NCBI GenBank assembly: GCA_934141245.1
Contig: CAKPCB010000003.1
Coordinates: 62,001 to 126,000, forward strand
Direction: 5' to 3'
DNA: 64,000 nt
Origin: an uncultured Bacilli bacterium
GTDB lineage: Bacteria; Bacillota_I; Bacilli_A; RF39; UBA660
Shown piece by piece: positions 43,284-52,217 of this stretch. Below the pieces are notes generated by a model. That model worked only from the letters and a program-made list of their open reading frames with translations, was not told the DNA's origin and did no database searches. A program made the position numbers and the translations under genes. The stretch's first letter is position 1. Every line of letters begins with the position of its first letter.

Positions 43284-44107
43284 TGACTGTTGAAGATTTA
43301 ATTGTTTATGGTAAGAAGTATCTACATACAATGGATGTGAGACTATTATTATCATTTGTTTTAGGTTACGATAATTTGGAATTGTTAAATCATTTAAATG
43401 ATTTTGTAAGTGATGATATTGTTTTTAAATATAAAGATATTATAAAAAGATTATTAGATGGTGAAGCTATTCAATATATTATTGGCAATGTTAATTTCTA
43501 TGGGAACGAGTTTAAAATAAATAAAAATGTTTTAATTCCTAGGTTTGAAACAGAAGAACTTGTTGAAAAAGCCTTAAATATTTTGAATAAGAAGTTTTCT
43601 GATTATGATTCGGTCAAAATATTAGATGTGGGTTGTGGAAGTGGTGTAATAGGAATTACTCTAGATAAGCTATATAAAAAATCTATTGTCACTTGTTCAG
43701 ATATAAGTCAATATGCTCTTGATACCACAGCATTAAATGCAAAACTATTAGAATCTGATGTTAATGTAATTAAAAGCGACATGTTAAAAAGCATAAATGA
43801 AAAATATGATGTCATAATAAGCAATCCTCCATATATTATGGAAGAAGAACAAATTGAATTAAAAGTAAAAAATAATGAACCACACATAGCACTATATGGT
43901 GGTAAAGATGGATTAAAGTATTATAGAGAAATATTGTCCACTGCAAAGAAAAATTTAAATGATAAATATTTGATTGCATTTGAAATTGGTTGGCAGCAAA
44001 AAGATGCGATTATTTCTATTGCAAAAGAATTTTTCGATAATTCAACTATTGAATGTTTTCAAGATATGTCTCAAAAAGATAGAATAATTTTAATATATAA
44101 TGTATAA
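43283..44107 (+). CDS. prmC: Release factor glutamine methyltransferase PrmC
   Basis: A 274-residue methyltransferase with YIIGNVNFYGNEFKINKNVL, the SAM loop ILDVGCGSGVIGI (about 115-127) and catalytic NPPYI (about 181-185). It methylates the glutamine of the GGQ loop in RF1 and RF2. It is translationally coupled to prfA. Length is normal. Confidence 0.96.
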   Translation: MTVEDLIVYGKKYLHTMDVRLLLSFVLGYDNLELLNHLNDFVSDDIVFKYKDIIKRLLDGEAIQYIIGNVNFYGNEFKINKNVLIPRFETEELVEKALNILNKKFSDYDSVKILDVGCGSGVIGITLDKLYKKSIVTCSDISQYALDTTALNAKLLESDVNVIKSDMLKSINEKYDVIISNPPYIMEEEQIELKVKNNEPHIALYGGKDGLKYYREILSTAKKNLNDKYLIAFEIGWQQKDAIISIAKEFFDNSTIECFQDMSQKDRIILIYNV

Positions 44108-44145
44108 AATATAATTTTATAAGTCATAATTAAATAGGTGATAGA

Positions 44146-44676
44146 ATGAGAAAAACATTTTTAATTTTAGCGACTATAATTATGATTTTTTTAATTAGCA
44201 AAACAAACTATTCAGAAGAAATAATTATTCCAAATGATTCAATTAGAATAAGGGTAATCGCCAATTCTAATTCAGAATATGATCAAAAACTGAAAAAAAA
44301 TGTTAAACACTCTATTCAAAAGCAGTTGTCAGAGATGTTAAAGGATGCATCTGATATTAACGAAGTAAGAGAAATATTAAAGAACAATTTAGGAAATATT
44401 GAATATACTGTTGAAAAAGTATTTGAGAAAAACAAATATAATAATTCCTTTGAAGTTAAATATGGTTATAATTTTTTCCCTAAAAAAATATATAGGGGAA
44501 TTGAATATGATGAAGGAACCTATGAATCAATTGTTATTAAAATAGGTGAATCGAAAGGAGATAATTGGTGGTGTGTATTATTTCCACCTTTATGTTTGAT
44601 GGATGAAGAAGAAGAACAAATGGAAGATGTTGAGTATAAATCTTTTATAAAAGAAATTATAGATAAATATTTTTAG
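44146..44676 (+). CDS. spoIIR: Stage II sporulation protein R
   Basis: A 176-residue secreted protein with an N-terminal signal segment (about 3-19), IPNDSIRIRVIANSNSEYDQ, and the highly conserved FFPKKIYRGIEYDEGTYESI and GDNWWCVLFPPLCLMD. In B. subtilis SpoIIR is made in the forespore under sigma F and triggers SpoIIGA to process pro-sigma E in the mother cell. It follows prfA-prmC, as in many spore-formers. The ribosome site is AGGTGATAG. Confidence 0.96.
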   Translation: MRKTFLILATIIMIFLISKTNYSEEIIIPNDSIRIRVIANSNSEYDQKLKKNVKHSIQKQLSEMLKDASDINEVREILKNNLGNIEYTVEKVFEKNKYNNSFEVKYGYNFFPKKIYRGIEYDEGTYESIVIKIGESKGDNWWCVLFPPLCLMDEEEEQMEDVEYKSFIKEIIDKYF

Positions 44677-44719
44677 AATTAAATTAAATCTAATATAGTA
44701 TTATTTATAAGGTGATACT

Positions 44720-45253
44720 ATGTTAGATTTTTTTATGATATTTTTAATAGCAATAAGTTTAAGTATGGATACTTTTTCATTATCTATAATATATGGAACG
44801 CTAGGGCTTGATAAGAAAAAAATGTATACTTTAAGTTTAATTGTTGGAATATTTCACTTTTTTATGCCACTATTTGGTAGTATTATAGGTAGCTTTGTAC
44901 TAGAAAAGTTGCCAATAAAACCGGATATAATAGCGGGTGTTATATTTATTATTATTTCTATTGAGATGGTTACCCAAAAAGAAAGCACATTTGATTTAAA
45001 GAATATTTGGATGCTATTTTTGTTTGCCTTGACAGTTAGTTTAGATAGCTTTTCTGTTGGAATAGGTATTTCACTTATTATTGAAAATCATATTTTAGCA
45101 TATTTTACGTTTTTCATTGTAAGTATGTTTTTTACCTTCATAGGTCTTAGATTTGGTAAGTATTTAAGTAAAAAATTAGGTAGTAGAGCTAGTTTTTTAG
45201 GAGGGCTTATATTAGGAATATTAGGTGCATTTTATATTATATCCAATATATAG
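44720..45253 (+). CDS. mntP: MntP-like manganese efflux membrane protein
   Basis: A 177-residue protein with six membrane helices and two internal-repeat Asp motifs: SLSMDTFSLS (about 13-22) and SLDSFSVGIG (about 113-122). These match the MntP/YtaF family of Mn2+ exporters. B. subtilis also carries such a gene (ywlD) near spoIIR. The ribosome site is AAGGTGATAC. YtaF-type sporulation protein is the alternative. Confidence 0.85.
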   Translation: MLDFFMIFLIAISLSMDTFSLSIIYGTLGLDKKKMYTLSLIVGIFHFFMPLFGSIIGSFVLEKLPIKPDIIAGVIFIIISIEMVTQKESTFDLKNIWMLFLFALTVSLDSFSVGIGISLIIENHILAYFTFFIVSMFFTFIGLRFGKYLSKKLGSRASFLGGLILGILGAFYIISNI

Positions 45254-45304
45254 AATTATTGACTATCTCACTTATAATTGTTAAAATTAAGTAGAGATGA
45301 TTTA

Positions 45305-46150
45305 ATGAATAGTAGATTGGTAAATCCATATTGGATGCTAGAAAAAGCAAGACAAACAGGTAAGGCAATAATACAGTTTAACATTAATAATTTAGAGTGG
45401 GCAAGATATATTTTGGAGGTTGCAAACGAATTAAACAGTAATATAATTCTGGGTGTTAGTGAATCTGCAGTAAAATATTTTGGCGGATATAATACAGTTT
45501 ATTCTTGTGTAAATGCTTTAATAAGTGATTTAAACATTAATGTAGATGTTTGTTTACACTTGGATCATGGAAGCAGTTTTTTATCATGTAAACATGCAAT
45601 TGATAGCGGCTTCACATCGGTAATGATTGATGCCTCCAAATTTGACATTGATAAAAACACTTCAATAACAAAAGAAGTGGTTGAATATGCAAGAACAAAA
45701 AAAGTGTTTGTAGAGGGCGAAATTGGAGTGTTATATACTTCCGATGGAATTGGAAATATGACAGCTTGTGAAGAATGTATCAGATATGTAAAAGAAACTT
45801 TAGTTGATGCTGTTGCACCTTCAATTGGTAATAAACATGGGATTTATGGAGATATACCCAAATTAAATTTAAATTTGGTAAAAGAGTTAAAAGATAATAT
45901 TGATAGTATATTAGTATTACACGGTGGTAGTGGATTGAAAATAGGAGAATTAAAAAATTGTATCAAAGCGGGCATTACTAAAATAAATATAAATACAGAT
46001 TTACAAATTGCCTGGAGTAATGCTGTTAGGGACTATTTGAAAATCAATAAAGATATATATGATCCAAGAAAAATTATTTCTAGTGGTGAAGAAGCTATTA
46101 AAAATGTTGTACGTAATAAAATAAAGGAAATAAATTATATAGGCAATTAA
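45305..46150 (+). CDS. fba: Class II fructose-bisphosphate aldolase
   Basis: A 281-residue zinc aldolase with AIIQFNINNLEW, HLDHGSS (catalytic Asp and metal His, about 84-90), VEGEIGVL, GNKHGIYG and LHGGSGL. It cleaves fructose 1,6-bisphosphate in glycolysis; a tagatose-bisphosphate or other ketose substrate cannot be excluded. I chose ATG 45305 after AGAGATGATTT; the longer reading uses TTG 45278. Confidence 0.92.
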   Translation: MNSRLVNPYWMLEKARQTGKAIIQFNINNLEWARYILEVANELNSNIILGVSESAVKYFGGYNTVYSCVNALISDLNINVDVCLHLDHGSSFLSCKHAIDSGFTSVMIDASKFDIDKNTSITKEVVEYARTKKVFVEGEIGVLYTSDGIGNMTACEECIRYVKETLVDAVAPSIGNKHGIYGDIPKLNLNLVKELKDNIDSILVLHGGSGLKIGELKNCIKAGITKININTDLQIAWSNAVRDYLKINKDIYDPRKIISSGEEAIKNVVRNKIKEINYIGN

Positions 46151-46191
46151 ATATAAAAGTATAATAAAATATAGTGAAATATGGAGGTAAA

Positions 46192-47445
46192 ATGAAAGCA
46201 TTAAGAATAGAGGGAAAAAGAAAATTAAAGGGTACAATTAGAATAAGTGGTGCAAAGAATAGTTCAGTTGCATTAATCCCAGCATCTATTTTGGCCGATG
46301 GTGAAGTTACTATATGTAATGTTCCAGAAATAACAGATATCGATTCATTGGAGGAAATGTTAATATATTTAGGTGCAGATGTTAGAAGAGCTAGTGAGAG
46401 TATAGTTATTGATTCAAAAGGAGTTACAAATAAGCAAATCCCTGCTGAAATGTCTAAAAAACTAAGGGCTTCTTATTATTTCATGGGAGCTTTACTTGGA
46501 AAATATGGTCATGTAGAGATGTCTTTCCCTGGTGGATGTTCGATAGGAATTAGACCAATTAATTTGCACTTAAAAGGTTTTGAAGCAATGGGAGCTACAG
46601 TTACTCAAGATCAAGATATGCTTACTATAGATGCAAAAGAGTTGAAGGGAGCATCAATTTATTTGGATATAGCATCAGTTGGTGCAACAATAAACATTAT
46701 GTTGGCGGCGGTAAGAGCAAAGGGTGTAACTATTATTGGTAATGCTGCAAAAGAACCTGAAATAGTTAATGTTGCGACATTTTTAAATAATATGGGTGCA
46801 AAAATAAGTGGTGCCGGTACTAGCGAAATTAGAATTGTTGGTGTAAATAAATTAAAAGGATGCTTCCATGAAGTAATTCCAGACAGAATTGAGGCCGGAA
46901 CTTATGCTATAATAGGTGCTTTAATTGGGGATAATTTTAAAGTTAGTAATATAATACCTGAACATTTAGAAGCACTTACTTCAAAAATGTTAGAAATTGG
47001 TGTTGACATGACAATAGGAGAAGATTATTTTATAATAAATTCTAAAAAAGACTATAAACCGGTAAATATTAAAACACTGGTATTTCCTGGATTTCCGACC
47101 GATTTACAACAACCTTTTATGATATTATTAACTGCATGTAACGGAAAATCTATTGTAGAGGAAACAATTTGGGAAAACAGATTTATGCATGTTCCAGAAC
47201 TTATAAAAATGGGTGCAAATATTAATGTTGATGGAACAAAAGCCAAAATAGTTGGCCCAACTGAATTAACAGGTTGTAATGTTTCTGCAACAGATTTAAG
47301 AGCAGGAGCTGCAATGGTATGTGCAGCCTTAGTGGCTAATGGGACAACAACTATAAATAATGCAGAACATATTTTGAGAGGATATGAAAGCATTGTTGAA
47401 AAACTTACAGATGTGGGTGCTAAAATAGAAATTATTGAAATATAA
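46192..47445 (+). CDS. murA: UDP-N-acetylglucosamine 1-carboxyvinyltransferase MurA
   Basis: A 417-residue EPSP-synthase-fold enzyme starting with SGAKNSSVALIPASIL and carrying the catalytic Cys loop GGCSIGIRPINLHLKG (the Cys that fosfomycin alkylates). It makes the first committed step to peptidoglycan. I chose ATG 46192, preceded by ATGGAGGTAA. It is next to fba, a link also found in B. subtilis for one MurA paralogue. Confidence 0.97.
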   Translation: MKALRIEGKRKLKGTIRISGAKNSSVALIPASILADGEVTICNVPEITDIDSLEEMLIYLGADVRRASESIVIDSKGVTNKQIPAEMSKKLRASYYFMGALLGKYGHVEMSFPGGCSIGIRPINLHLKGFEAMGATVTQDQDMLTIDAKELKGASIYLDIASVGATINIMLAAVRAKGVTIIGNAAKEPEIVNVATFLNNMGAKISGAGTSEIRIVGVNKLKGCFHEVIPDRIEAGTYAIIGALIGDNFKVSNIIPEHLEALTSKMLEIGVDMTIGEDYFIINSKKDYKPVNIKTLVFPGFPTDLQQPFMILLTACNGKSIVEETIWENRFMHVPELIKMGANINVDGTKAKIVGPTELTGCNVSATDLRAGAAMVCAALVANGTTTINNAEHILRGYESIVEKLTDVGAKIEIIEI

Positions 47446-47482
47446 TTTTAATGATTAAAATTATATTTTGGTGATGCATCTT

Positions 47483-48202
47483 ATGAAATTAAAAAAGACT
47501 ATATTTTATTTGTTTATTATTATTTCAATATTTTTAATATATAAATTTACTTTTAATAATAATGTAAATTATGTAGCATTAGGTGATGGTTTAGCTAAAG
47601 GCATAAATTCATACGGGCATGTATCGTATGGATATTTTGATTACATATATGATTATTATAATAATTTAAATAGAATTGGTATTGGTATAAATGATTTTGC
47701 TAACGAGAACTATAAAGTAAGAGATATATATAATGATATTAATTCAAATAAAAGTATTAAAACCAATATTGGATATGTAAATATAAAGAGTGCACTTAGA
47801 GAATCAAACTTAGTAACTTTATCTATTGGATATAATGATTTTACAGATTCCATCAACATTAATTCAAACGATTATGTTAGTGCAAAAAGATCTACGGATC
47901 AGATTTTAATTGATTTAGAAGAATTATTAAAACTTATAAAAAAATATGCTAAGAACAAAATAATAGTTATTGGTATTTATAATCCATATATAGATAGTGG
48001 AAAAAGCAGTGATTTTATAGATTACACTTTAAAGTATTTTAATTCACAATATAAATTCATATGTGAAAAAAACAATATATATTATGTTGATATTTTTTCT
48101 ACTATTTCAAGTAATTCTAAATATTTATCTAATCCTTTAAAGCCATATCCTAATATTTCGGGATATAGAGAAATTTTTGAAAATATAAAAAAGTATTTAT
48201 AA
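47483..48202 (+). CDS. SGNH-hydrolase-like extracellular protein, catalytically degenerate
   Basis: A 239-residue protein with one N-terminal membrane segment (about 5-25) and an SGNH fold. Block I reads YVALGDGLAKG, with Gly in place of the nucleophile Ser of GDSL; block III reads SIGYNDF. The final block reads KPYPNISGYREI, where active enzymes have D-x-x-H-P. The Ser and His of the catalytic triad therefore appear lost. It may bind rather than cleave a cell-surface ligand. I chose ATG 47483; TTG 47468 is the longer option. Confidence 0.75.
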   Translation: MKLKKTIFYLFIIISIFLIYKFTFNNNVNYVALGDGLAKGINSYGHVSYGYFDYIYDYYNNLNRIGIGINDFANENYKVRDIYNDINSNKSIKTNIGYVNIKSALRESNLVTLSIGYNDFTDSININSNDYVSAKRSTDQILIDLEELLKLIKKYAKNKIIVIGIYNPYIDSGKSSDFIDYTLKYFNSQYKFICEKNNIYYVDIFSTISSNSKYLSNPLKPYPNISGYREIFENIKKYL

Positions 48203-48216
48203 AAATAATTTTAGTG

Positions 48217-48245
48217 TTGCATTCACTCAATAAATTTGTTACAAT
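48217..48245 (+). promoter_or_regulatory. Sigma A-type promoter for rpmE
   Basis: TTGCAT (48217-48222) and TACAAT (48240-48245) with a 17-bp spacer. The transcript would have a roughly 48-nt leader before rpmE. Confidence 0.7.
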
Positions 48246-48299
48246 AAGTTGACAATTATTACTATGGCTGAATTTTGTCATGGCGAGAGGAGAGATATT

Positions 48300-48509
48300 A
48301 TGAAGGCTGGTATACATCCAGAATATAAAGACACTAAATTTATTTGTGCTTGTGGAGAAACATTTACAGCTAAATCTACAAGAGATGAGTATCATGTAGA
48401 AATTTGTTCTAAGTGTCATCCATTTTATAGTGGAAAGCAAGCAAGAACTGCTCATACAGGTAATATAGATAAATTTAACAAAAAGTATAGTTTAAAAGAT
48501 AAAGCTTAG
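48300..48509 (+). CDS. rpmE: 50S ribosomal protein L31, zinc type
   Basis: A 69-residue L31 with FICACGETF and CSKCHPFYSGKQ, the cysteines of the zinc-binding type A form, and GNIDKFNKKY. I chose ATG 48300 after GAGAGGAGAG; the longer reading has no conserved sequence. It has its own promoter and terminator. Zinc-free L31 paralogues replace it under zinc starvation in Bacillus. Confidence 0.96.
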   Translation: MKAGIHPEYKDTKFICACGETFTAKSTRDEYHVEICSKCHPFYSGKQARTAHTGNIDKFNKKYSLKDKA

Positions 48510-48529
48510 TATGGCTTTATTTTTTTTTT
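48499..48529 (+). terminator. Intrinsic terminator after rpmE
   Basis: ATAAAGC (48499-48505) and GCTTTAT (48514-48520) form a seven-pair hairpin followed by ten T. It overlaps the rpmE stop codon. Confidence 0.85.
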
Positions 48530-48564
48530 ATAAAATAGTATACTAATAATATAGAGGTGGTTAT

Positions 48565-49005
48565 ATGAAGATAGGAATTGCAAGTGATCATAGAGGTTAT
48601 GATTTAAAGCAGGAATTAATTAAGTACTTAAAAAACAAAAATTATGAAATTACTGATTATGGAACGAACTCTATTGAAAATGTAGATTATACTAAATATG
48701 GATTTTTGCTAGGGGAAAAAGTTGCTTCACACGAAGTAGATTATGGTATAGCAATATGTGGAAGTGGAATTGGTATAAGTATTGCTTGTAATAAAGTAAA
48801 AGGAATAAGATGTGCTAAAGTTAGTTCAGTAGAAGACGCATACCTAACAAGAAAGGACAATGATGCAAATATAATTGCACTTAGTGGAAAGCTTTCTAAA
48901 TTTAAAGCTAAGAATATAGTTAATACTTTTTTTAAAACAGAATTTTCAAATACAGACAGATATATATCAAGAATAAAGCAAATATCAGATTATGAGAATA
49001 AATAA
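48565..49005 (+). CDS. rpiB: Ribose-5-phosphate isomerase B
   Basis: A 146-residue RpiB with IGIASDHRGYDLK at the N-terminus, the catalytic Cys loop AICGSGIGISIACNKV (about 66-81) and NDANIIALSG. It interconverts ribose 5-phosphate and ribulose 5-phosphate. A close LacA/LacB galactose-6-phosphate isomerase is less likely without lac genes. The ribosome site is AGAGGTGG. Confidence 0.93.
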   Translation: MKIGIASDHRGYDLKQELIKYLKNKNYEITDYGTNSIENVDYTKYGFLLGEKVASHEVDYGIAICGSGIGISIACNKVKGIRCAKVSSVEDAYLTRKDNDANIIALSGKLSKFKAKNIVNTFFKTEFSNTDRYISRIKQISDYENK

Positions 49006-49007
49006 TT

Positions 49008-49205
49008 ATGAACGTTAAATATTATATTTATATATTTGTTACTGTATTAGTAGTGTGGGCAATAGAGTCTATAAATATTAATCAAATATTTAAAAAAGGT
49101 AGAAATATTCAGGCAATTGTTTTTTATATGTTGTTATCATTATCATTAATATATTTAGTTACAAATTTTATTTATGATTTTTTTATTTCGTCACAAATAG
49201 TTTAA
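49008..49205 (+). CDS. DUF1146-like small membrane protein
   Basis: A 65-residue protein with two membrane segments (about 4-22 and 38-58) and the central NQIFKKGRNIQAIVFYMLLS pattern of the DUF1146 (YwzB) family. The role is unknown. In B. subtilis ywzB lies shortly before murAA, spoIID and spoIIQ, and here it precedes spoIIQ. It begins two bases after rpiB. Confidence 0.62.
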   Translation: MNVKYYIYIFVTVLVVWAIESININQIFKKGRNIQAIVFYMLLSLSLIYLVTNFIYDFFISSQIV

Positions 49206-49259
49206 TTTTTTTGTATAAAATTATACCTTGTTGTTAAGAATGTTAATGAGGTGATTTAT

Positions 49260-49892
49260 ATGAAAAAGAAATTAAGATTAAAAAGGTTTGTATTACCAAT
49301 GATTTATGTTATTTTAGTGTTTGTATTTGTTATGTCAACTTATGCTGTTTTCTCAGCAAGGAATGATATTCCAGAGGAAGAAATTAATTATGTTTCTAAT
49401 ATAATCTGGTCTAATGATACACCAGTTGTTTCTACTGATAAAGTTCTTCAAAAGCCATATAGTAATGAAAAGGTTACAATTGGAAGATATTACTATAACT
49501 ACAAGGATGAAAGTAAAAATCAACAAAATGCAATTATATTTTATGAAGGTAGTTACATGCAAAATACGGGTGTAGATTATATATTGGATGAAAAATTTGA
49601 AGTTTTAAGTGTGTTTGATGGTACAATTACTAAAGTTGAAAATAATGAAATGGTAGGGAAAACCGTTGAAGTTAAGCACAGTAATAATATTATAAGTGTT
49701 TATCAGGGATTATCTGAAGTTAATGTTAAAGAAGGAGATACAGTGACACAGGGTACAAAGATTGGTACTAGTGGAACTTCTAAGGTCAACAATAATTTAG
49801 GTAACCATTTACATTTTGAGCTATATGTTGATGGGCAAGTTGTTAATCCCGAAGACTGCTTTAATAAAAAACTTAATGAATTGCAGGCTTAA
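49260..49892 (+). CDS. spoIIQ: Stage II sporulation protein Q (LytM-like, missing zinc ligand)
   Basis: A 210-residue protein with an N-terminal membrane anchor (about 10-32) and a LytM domain. The HxxxD site reads QNTGVDY, so the first zinc His is Asn; GNHLHFELYVDG is intact. B. subtilis SpoIIQ also lacks this His, and uses the domain to bind SpoIIIAH across the intermembrane space of the engulfing forespore. Its place before mbl matches B. subtilis. spoIID and spoIIID, usual neighbours, are absent. The start is ATG 49260 after GAGGTGAT. Confidence 0.86.
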   Translation: MKKKLRLKRFVLPMIYVILVFVFVMSTYAVFSARNDIPEEEINYVSNIIWSNDTPVVSTDKVLQKPYSNEKVTIGRYYYNYKDESKNQQNAIIFYEGSYMQNTGVDYILDEKFEVLSVFDGTITKVENNEMVGKTVEVKHSNNIISVYQGLSEVNVKEGDTVTQGTKIGTSGTSKVNNNLGNHLHFELYVDGQVVNPEDCFNKKLNELQA

Positions 49893-49922
49893 TGCCTTTT
49901 TTCTTTAGAAAGTGAGAGATAT

Positions 49923-50906
49923 ATGAAAGATATAGGAATAGATTTGGGAACAGCTAATGTACTTATTTATGTAAAAGGTCAAGGAATTGTATTAAATGAA
50001 CCAAGTGTGGTTGCAATAGATACTGAGACAAAAAAGGTTTTAGCAATAGGCAGTGAAGCTAATGACATGCTAGGAAGGACACCAGGTAAAGTTAAGGCAA
50101 TCAAACCACTTAAAGATGGAGTTATTGCTGATTTTGAATATACTGAAGTTATGCTTAGTAGTTTCATAAAGAAAATTAAAGGCAAGGGTATTTTGTCTAA
50201 ACCTAGGATACTTATATGTTGTCCATCTAATATAACCGAAGTTGAAAAGAATGCTATAAGAGAGGCTGCGGAGCGTTTAGGAGCACGAAGGGTTTTTGTT
50301 GAAGAAGAACCAAAAGTGGCAGCGGTTGGAGCGGGAATGGATATTTCTAAACCTTGTGGAAATATGGTAATAGATATTGGTGGAGGTACTACTGACATTG
50401 CAATTTTATCATTGGGTGGGATAGTAACTAGTCAATCGCTTAAAATTGCTGGAAACTCTTTTGATAATGCAATAATAGACTATGTAAAAGAAAAGCATAA
50501 GTTGCTAATTGGCGATAGGACGGCTGAAGATATAAAATTAAAAATTGGTTGTGCATACGAAGGAGATAAAGAAAATAAAATAGAAATAAAAGGTAGAAAC
50601 TTGTCTACTGGGTTACCACACACAATAAATATAAGTGAAAAAGAGGTTGAAGAGTCATTATATCCATTAGCTATGAAAATAATTAAAAAAGCAAAAGAAG
50701 TTTTGGAAAAAACACCCCCTGAATTATCGGCAGATATTGTAGATAAAGGCATAGTTTTAACAGGTGGAGGTTCGCTAATTAAAGGGTTACCTGAATTATT
50801 TGAAAAGGAATTAAAAGTGCCAGTGTTTATATCAGAAAGCCCACTTACTTGTGTTGCAGAAGGTTGTGGTATTATGCTTTCTAACTTAGATTTAATAGAT
50901 AAGTAA
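49923..50906 (+). CDS. mbl: Rod-shape determining protein, MreB family (Mbl)
   Basis: A 327-residue bacterial actin with IGIDLGTANVLIYVKGQGIV, the phosphate loop VIDIGGGTTDIAILSLGGIV and LTGGGSLIKGLPELF. It forms membrane filaments that guide lateral wall synthesis. Placement after spoIIQ points to Mbl rather than MreB or MreBH, but these cannot be told apart by motif alone. A terminator follows. Confidence 0.92.
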   Translation: MKDIGIDLGTANVLIYVKGQGIVLNEPSVVAIDTETKKVLAIGSEANDMLGRTPGKVKAIKPLKDGVIADFEYTEVMLSSFIKKIKGKGILSKPRILICCPSNITEVEKNAIREAAERLGARRVFVEEEPKVAAVGAGMDISKPCGNMVIDIGGGTTDIAILSLGGIVTSQSLKIAGNSFDNAIIDYVKEKHKLLIGDRTAEDIKLKIGCAYEGDKENKIEIKGRNLSTGLPHTINISEKEVEESLYPLAMKIIKKAKEVLEKTPPELSADIVDKGIVLTGGGSLIKGLPELFEKELKVPVFISESPLTCVAEGCGIMLSNLDLIDK

Positions 50907-50915
50907 AATCAAAAC

Positions 50916-50944
50916 AAACTATCATCTTAACGATAGTTTTTCTT
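50916..50944 (+). terminator. Intrinsic terminator after mbl
   Basis: AAACTATC (50916-50923) and GATAGTTT (50932-50939) form an eight-pair hairpin followed by T's. An extended -10 TGGTATAAT (50963-50971) follows and may drive the next gene. Confidence 0.85.
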
Positions 50945-51071
50945 TTACATTATTGGAAATAGTGGTATAATAGTATTGCTTATGTTTACTTGGTTTTATA
51001 AATATATAAGTAAATTAATTAAATATCTATAAGAGGGTTAAATATACTCTTTTATAGTAAATGAAACAGAG

Positions 51072-52187
51072 GTGAAAGTTGAGGATTTCTCGACAATTGA
51101 TATGTTTGGAAAAGAAATAGATTATATTTTACTAACTATTGGTATAACATTTATATTTACTGCAGCAATTATGCCACTTATGATTAAAATAGCAAATAGA
51201 ATTCACGCTATTGATGAACCCAGAACACGTCATATACACAAAAAACCTATGCCTAAGCTGGGAGGTTTGGGAATATTCTTAGGGTTTTTATTTGGATATA
51301 TGTTGTTTGGAATAAATAGTATTCAAATGAATTCGGTTTTAATTGGTAGTTTTGTTATCATTTTAACTGGAATTATTGATGATATTGAGCCATTAAAAGC
51401 TAGAAGTAAACTTTTTGGTCAAGTGTGTGCAGCATTAATTATTATTTTATATGGCAATATATTATTGCAAGATGTTACCGTATTTGGATTCAATCTTAAC
51501 TTTGGATTTTTTGCATATCCAATAACGTTAATATTTATAATTGGATGTATTAATATCATTAATTTAATAGATGGCTTAGATGGTCTAAGTGGTGGTATTT
51601 CATCTATATTTTTCATAACTATTGGAGTTATTTGTTATTTTCAAGGAAAACTTGATACTTTAACTGCATCAATTACTTTTATAATGCTTGGTGCAACCTT
51701 GGGATTTTTGTTACATAACTTTTATCCTGCAAAATTGTTTGCGGGTGATACAGGTTCTATGTTCATGGGATTTATTATTTCCATTATAGCCTTATTAGGG
51801 TTTAAGGGAACTACCTTAACTTCTTTTATAGTCCCTATTGTAATTTTAGCTATACCCATTTTAGATACCCTATTTGCTATAATTCGAAGAGTAATAAAAC
51901 GAAAGCCAATTTTTTCTGCTGATAAAGAACATATGCATCATCAGCTGTTAAATATGAATTTTTCACAGAGAACTACAGTTCTTATTGTGTATGGTATAAA
52001 CATTTTGTTTTCTTTGGCATCCATATTTTATGTTTTAAAGGATCCTAAAAAAGCAACAGTCATATATATAGTGTTGTTTATTATTGTGACTTGGTTTGTT
52101 TTAAATACTAGTATTATTTCCGAAAAGCTTAGTACTAAAGTAAAAAACGTAGAGAAAAAAATAATAAAAGGCAGAAGGGATGAATAA
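51072..52187 (+). CDS. tagO: Undecaprenyl-phosphate N-acetylhexosamine-1-phosphate transferase (TagO/WecA/MraY superfamily)
   Basis: A 371-residue membrane protein with about eleven helices and family motifs: RTRHIHKKPMPKLGGLGIFL, TGIIDDIEP, NLIDGLDGLSGG and FAGDTGSMFMGF, plus the cytosolic KEHMHHQLL loop of the WecA/TagO branch. It links a sugar phosphate to undecaprenyl phosphate, starting wall teichoic acid or another surface polymer. The start is uncertain: GTG 51072 gives the full frame but has no clear ribosome site; ATG 51102 is an alternative. Confidence 0.9.
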   Translation: MKVEDFSTIDMFGKEIDYILLTIGITFIFTAAIMPLMIKIANRIHAIDEPRTRHIHKKPMPKLGGLGIFLGFLFGYMLFGINSIQMNSVLIGSFVIILTGIIDDIEPLKARSKLFGQVCAALIIILYGNILLQDVTVFGFNLNFGFFAYPITLIFIIGCINIINLIDGLDGLSGGISSIFFITIGVICYFQGKLDTLTASITFIMLGATLGFLLHNFYPAKLFAGDTGSMFMGFIISIIALLGFKGTTLTSFIVPIVILAIPILDTLFAIIRRVIKRKPIFSADKEHMHHQLLNMNFSQRTTVLIVYGINILFSLASIFYVLKDPKKATVIYIVLFIIVTWFVLNTSIISEKLSTKVKNVEKKIIKGRRDE

Positions 52188-52217
52188 AAATTCCTTTTCT
52201 TGATTGAGGCGATTTAT

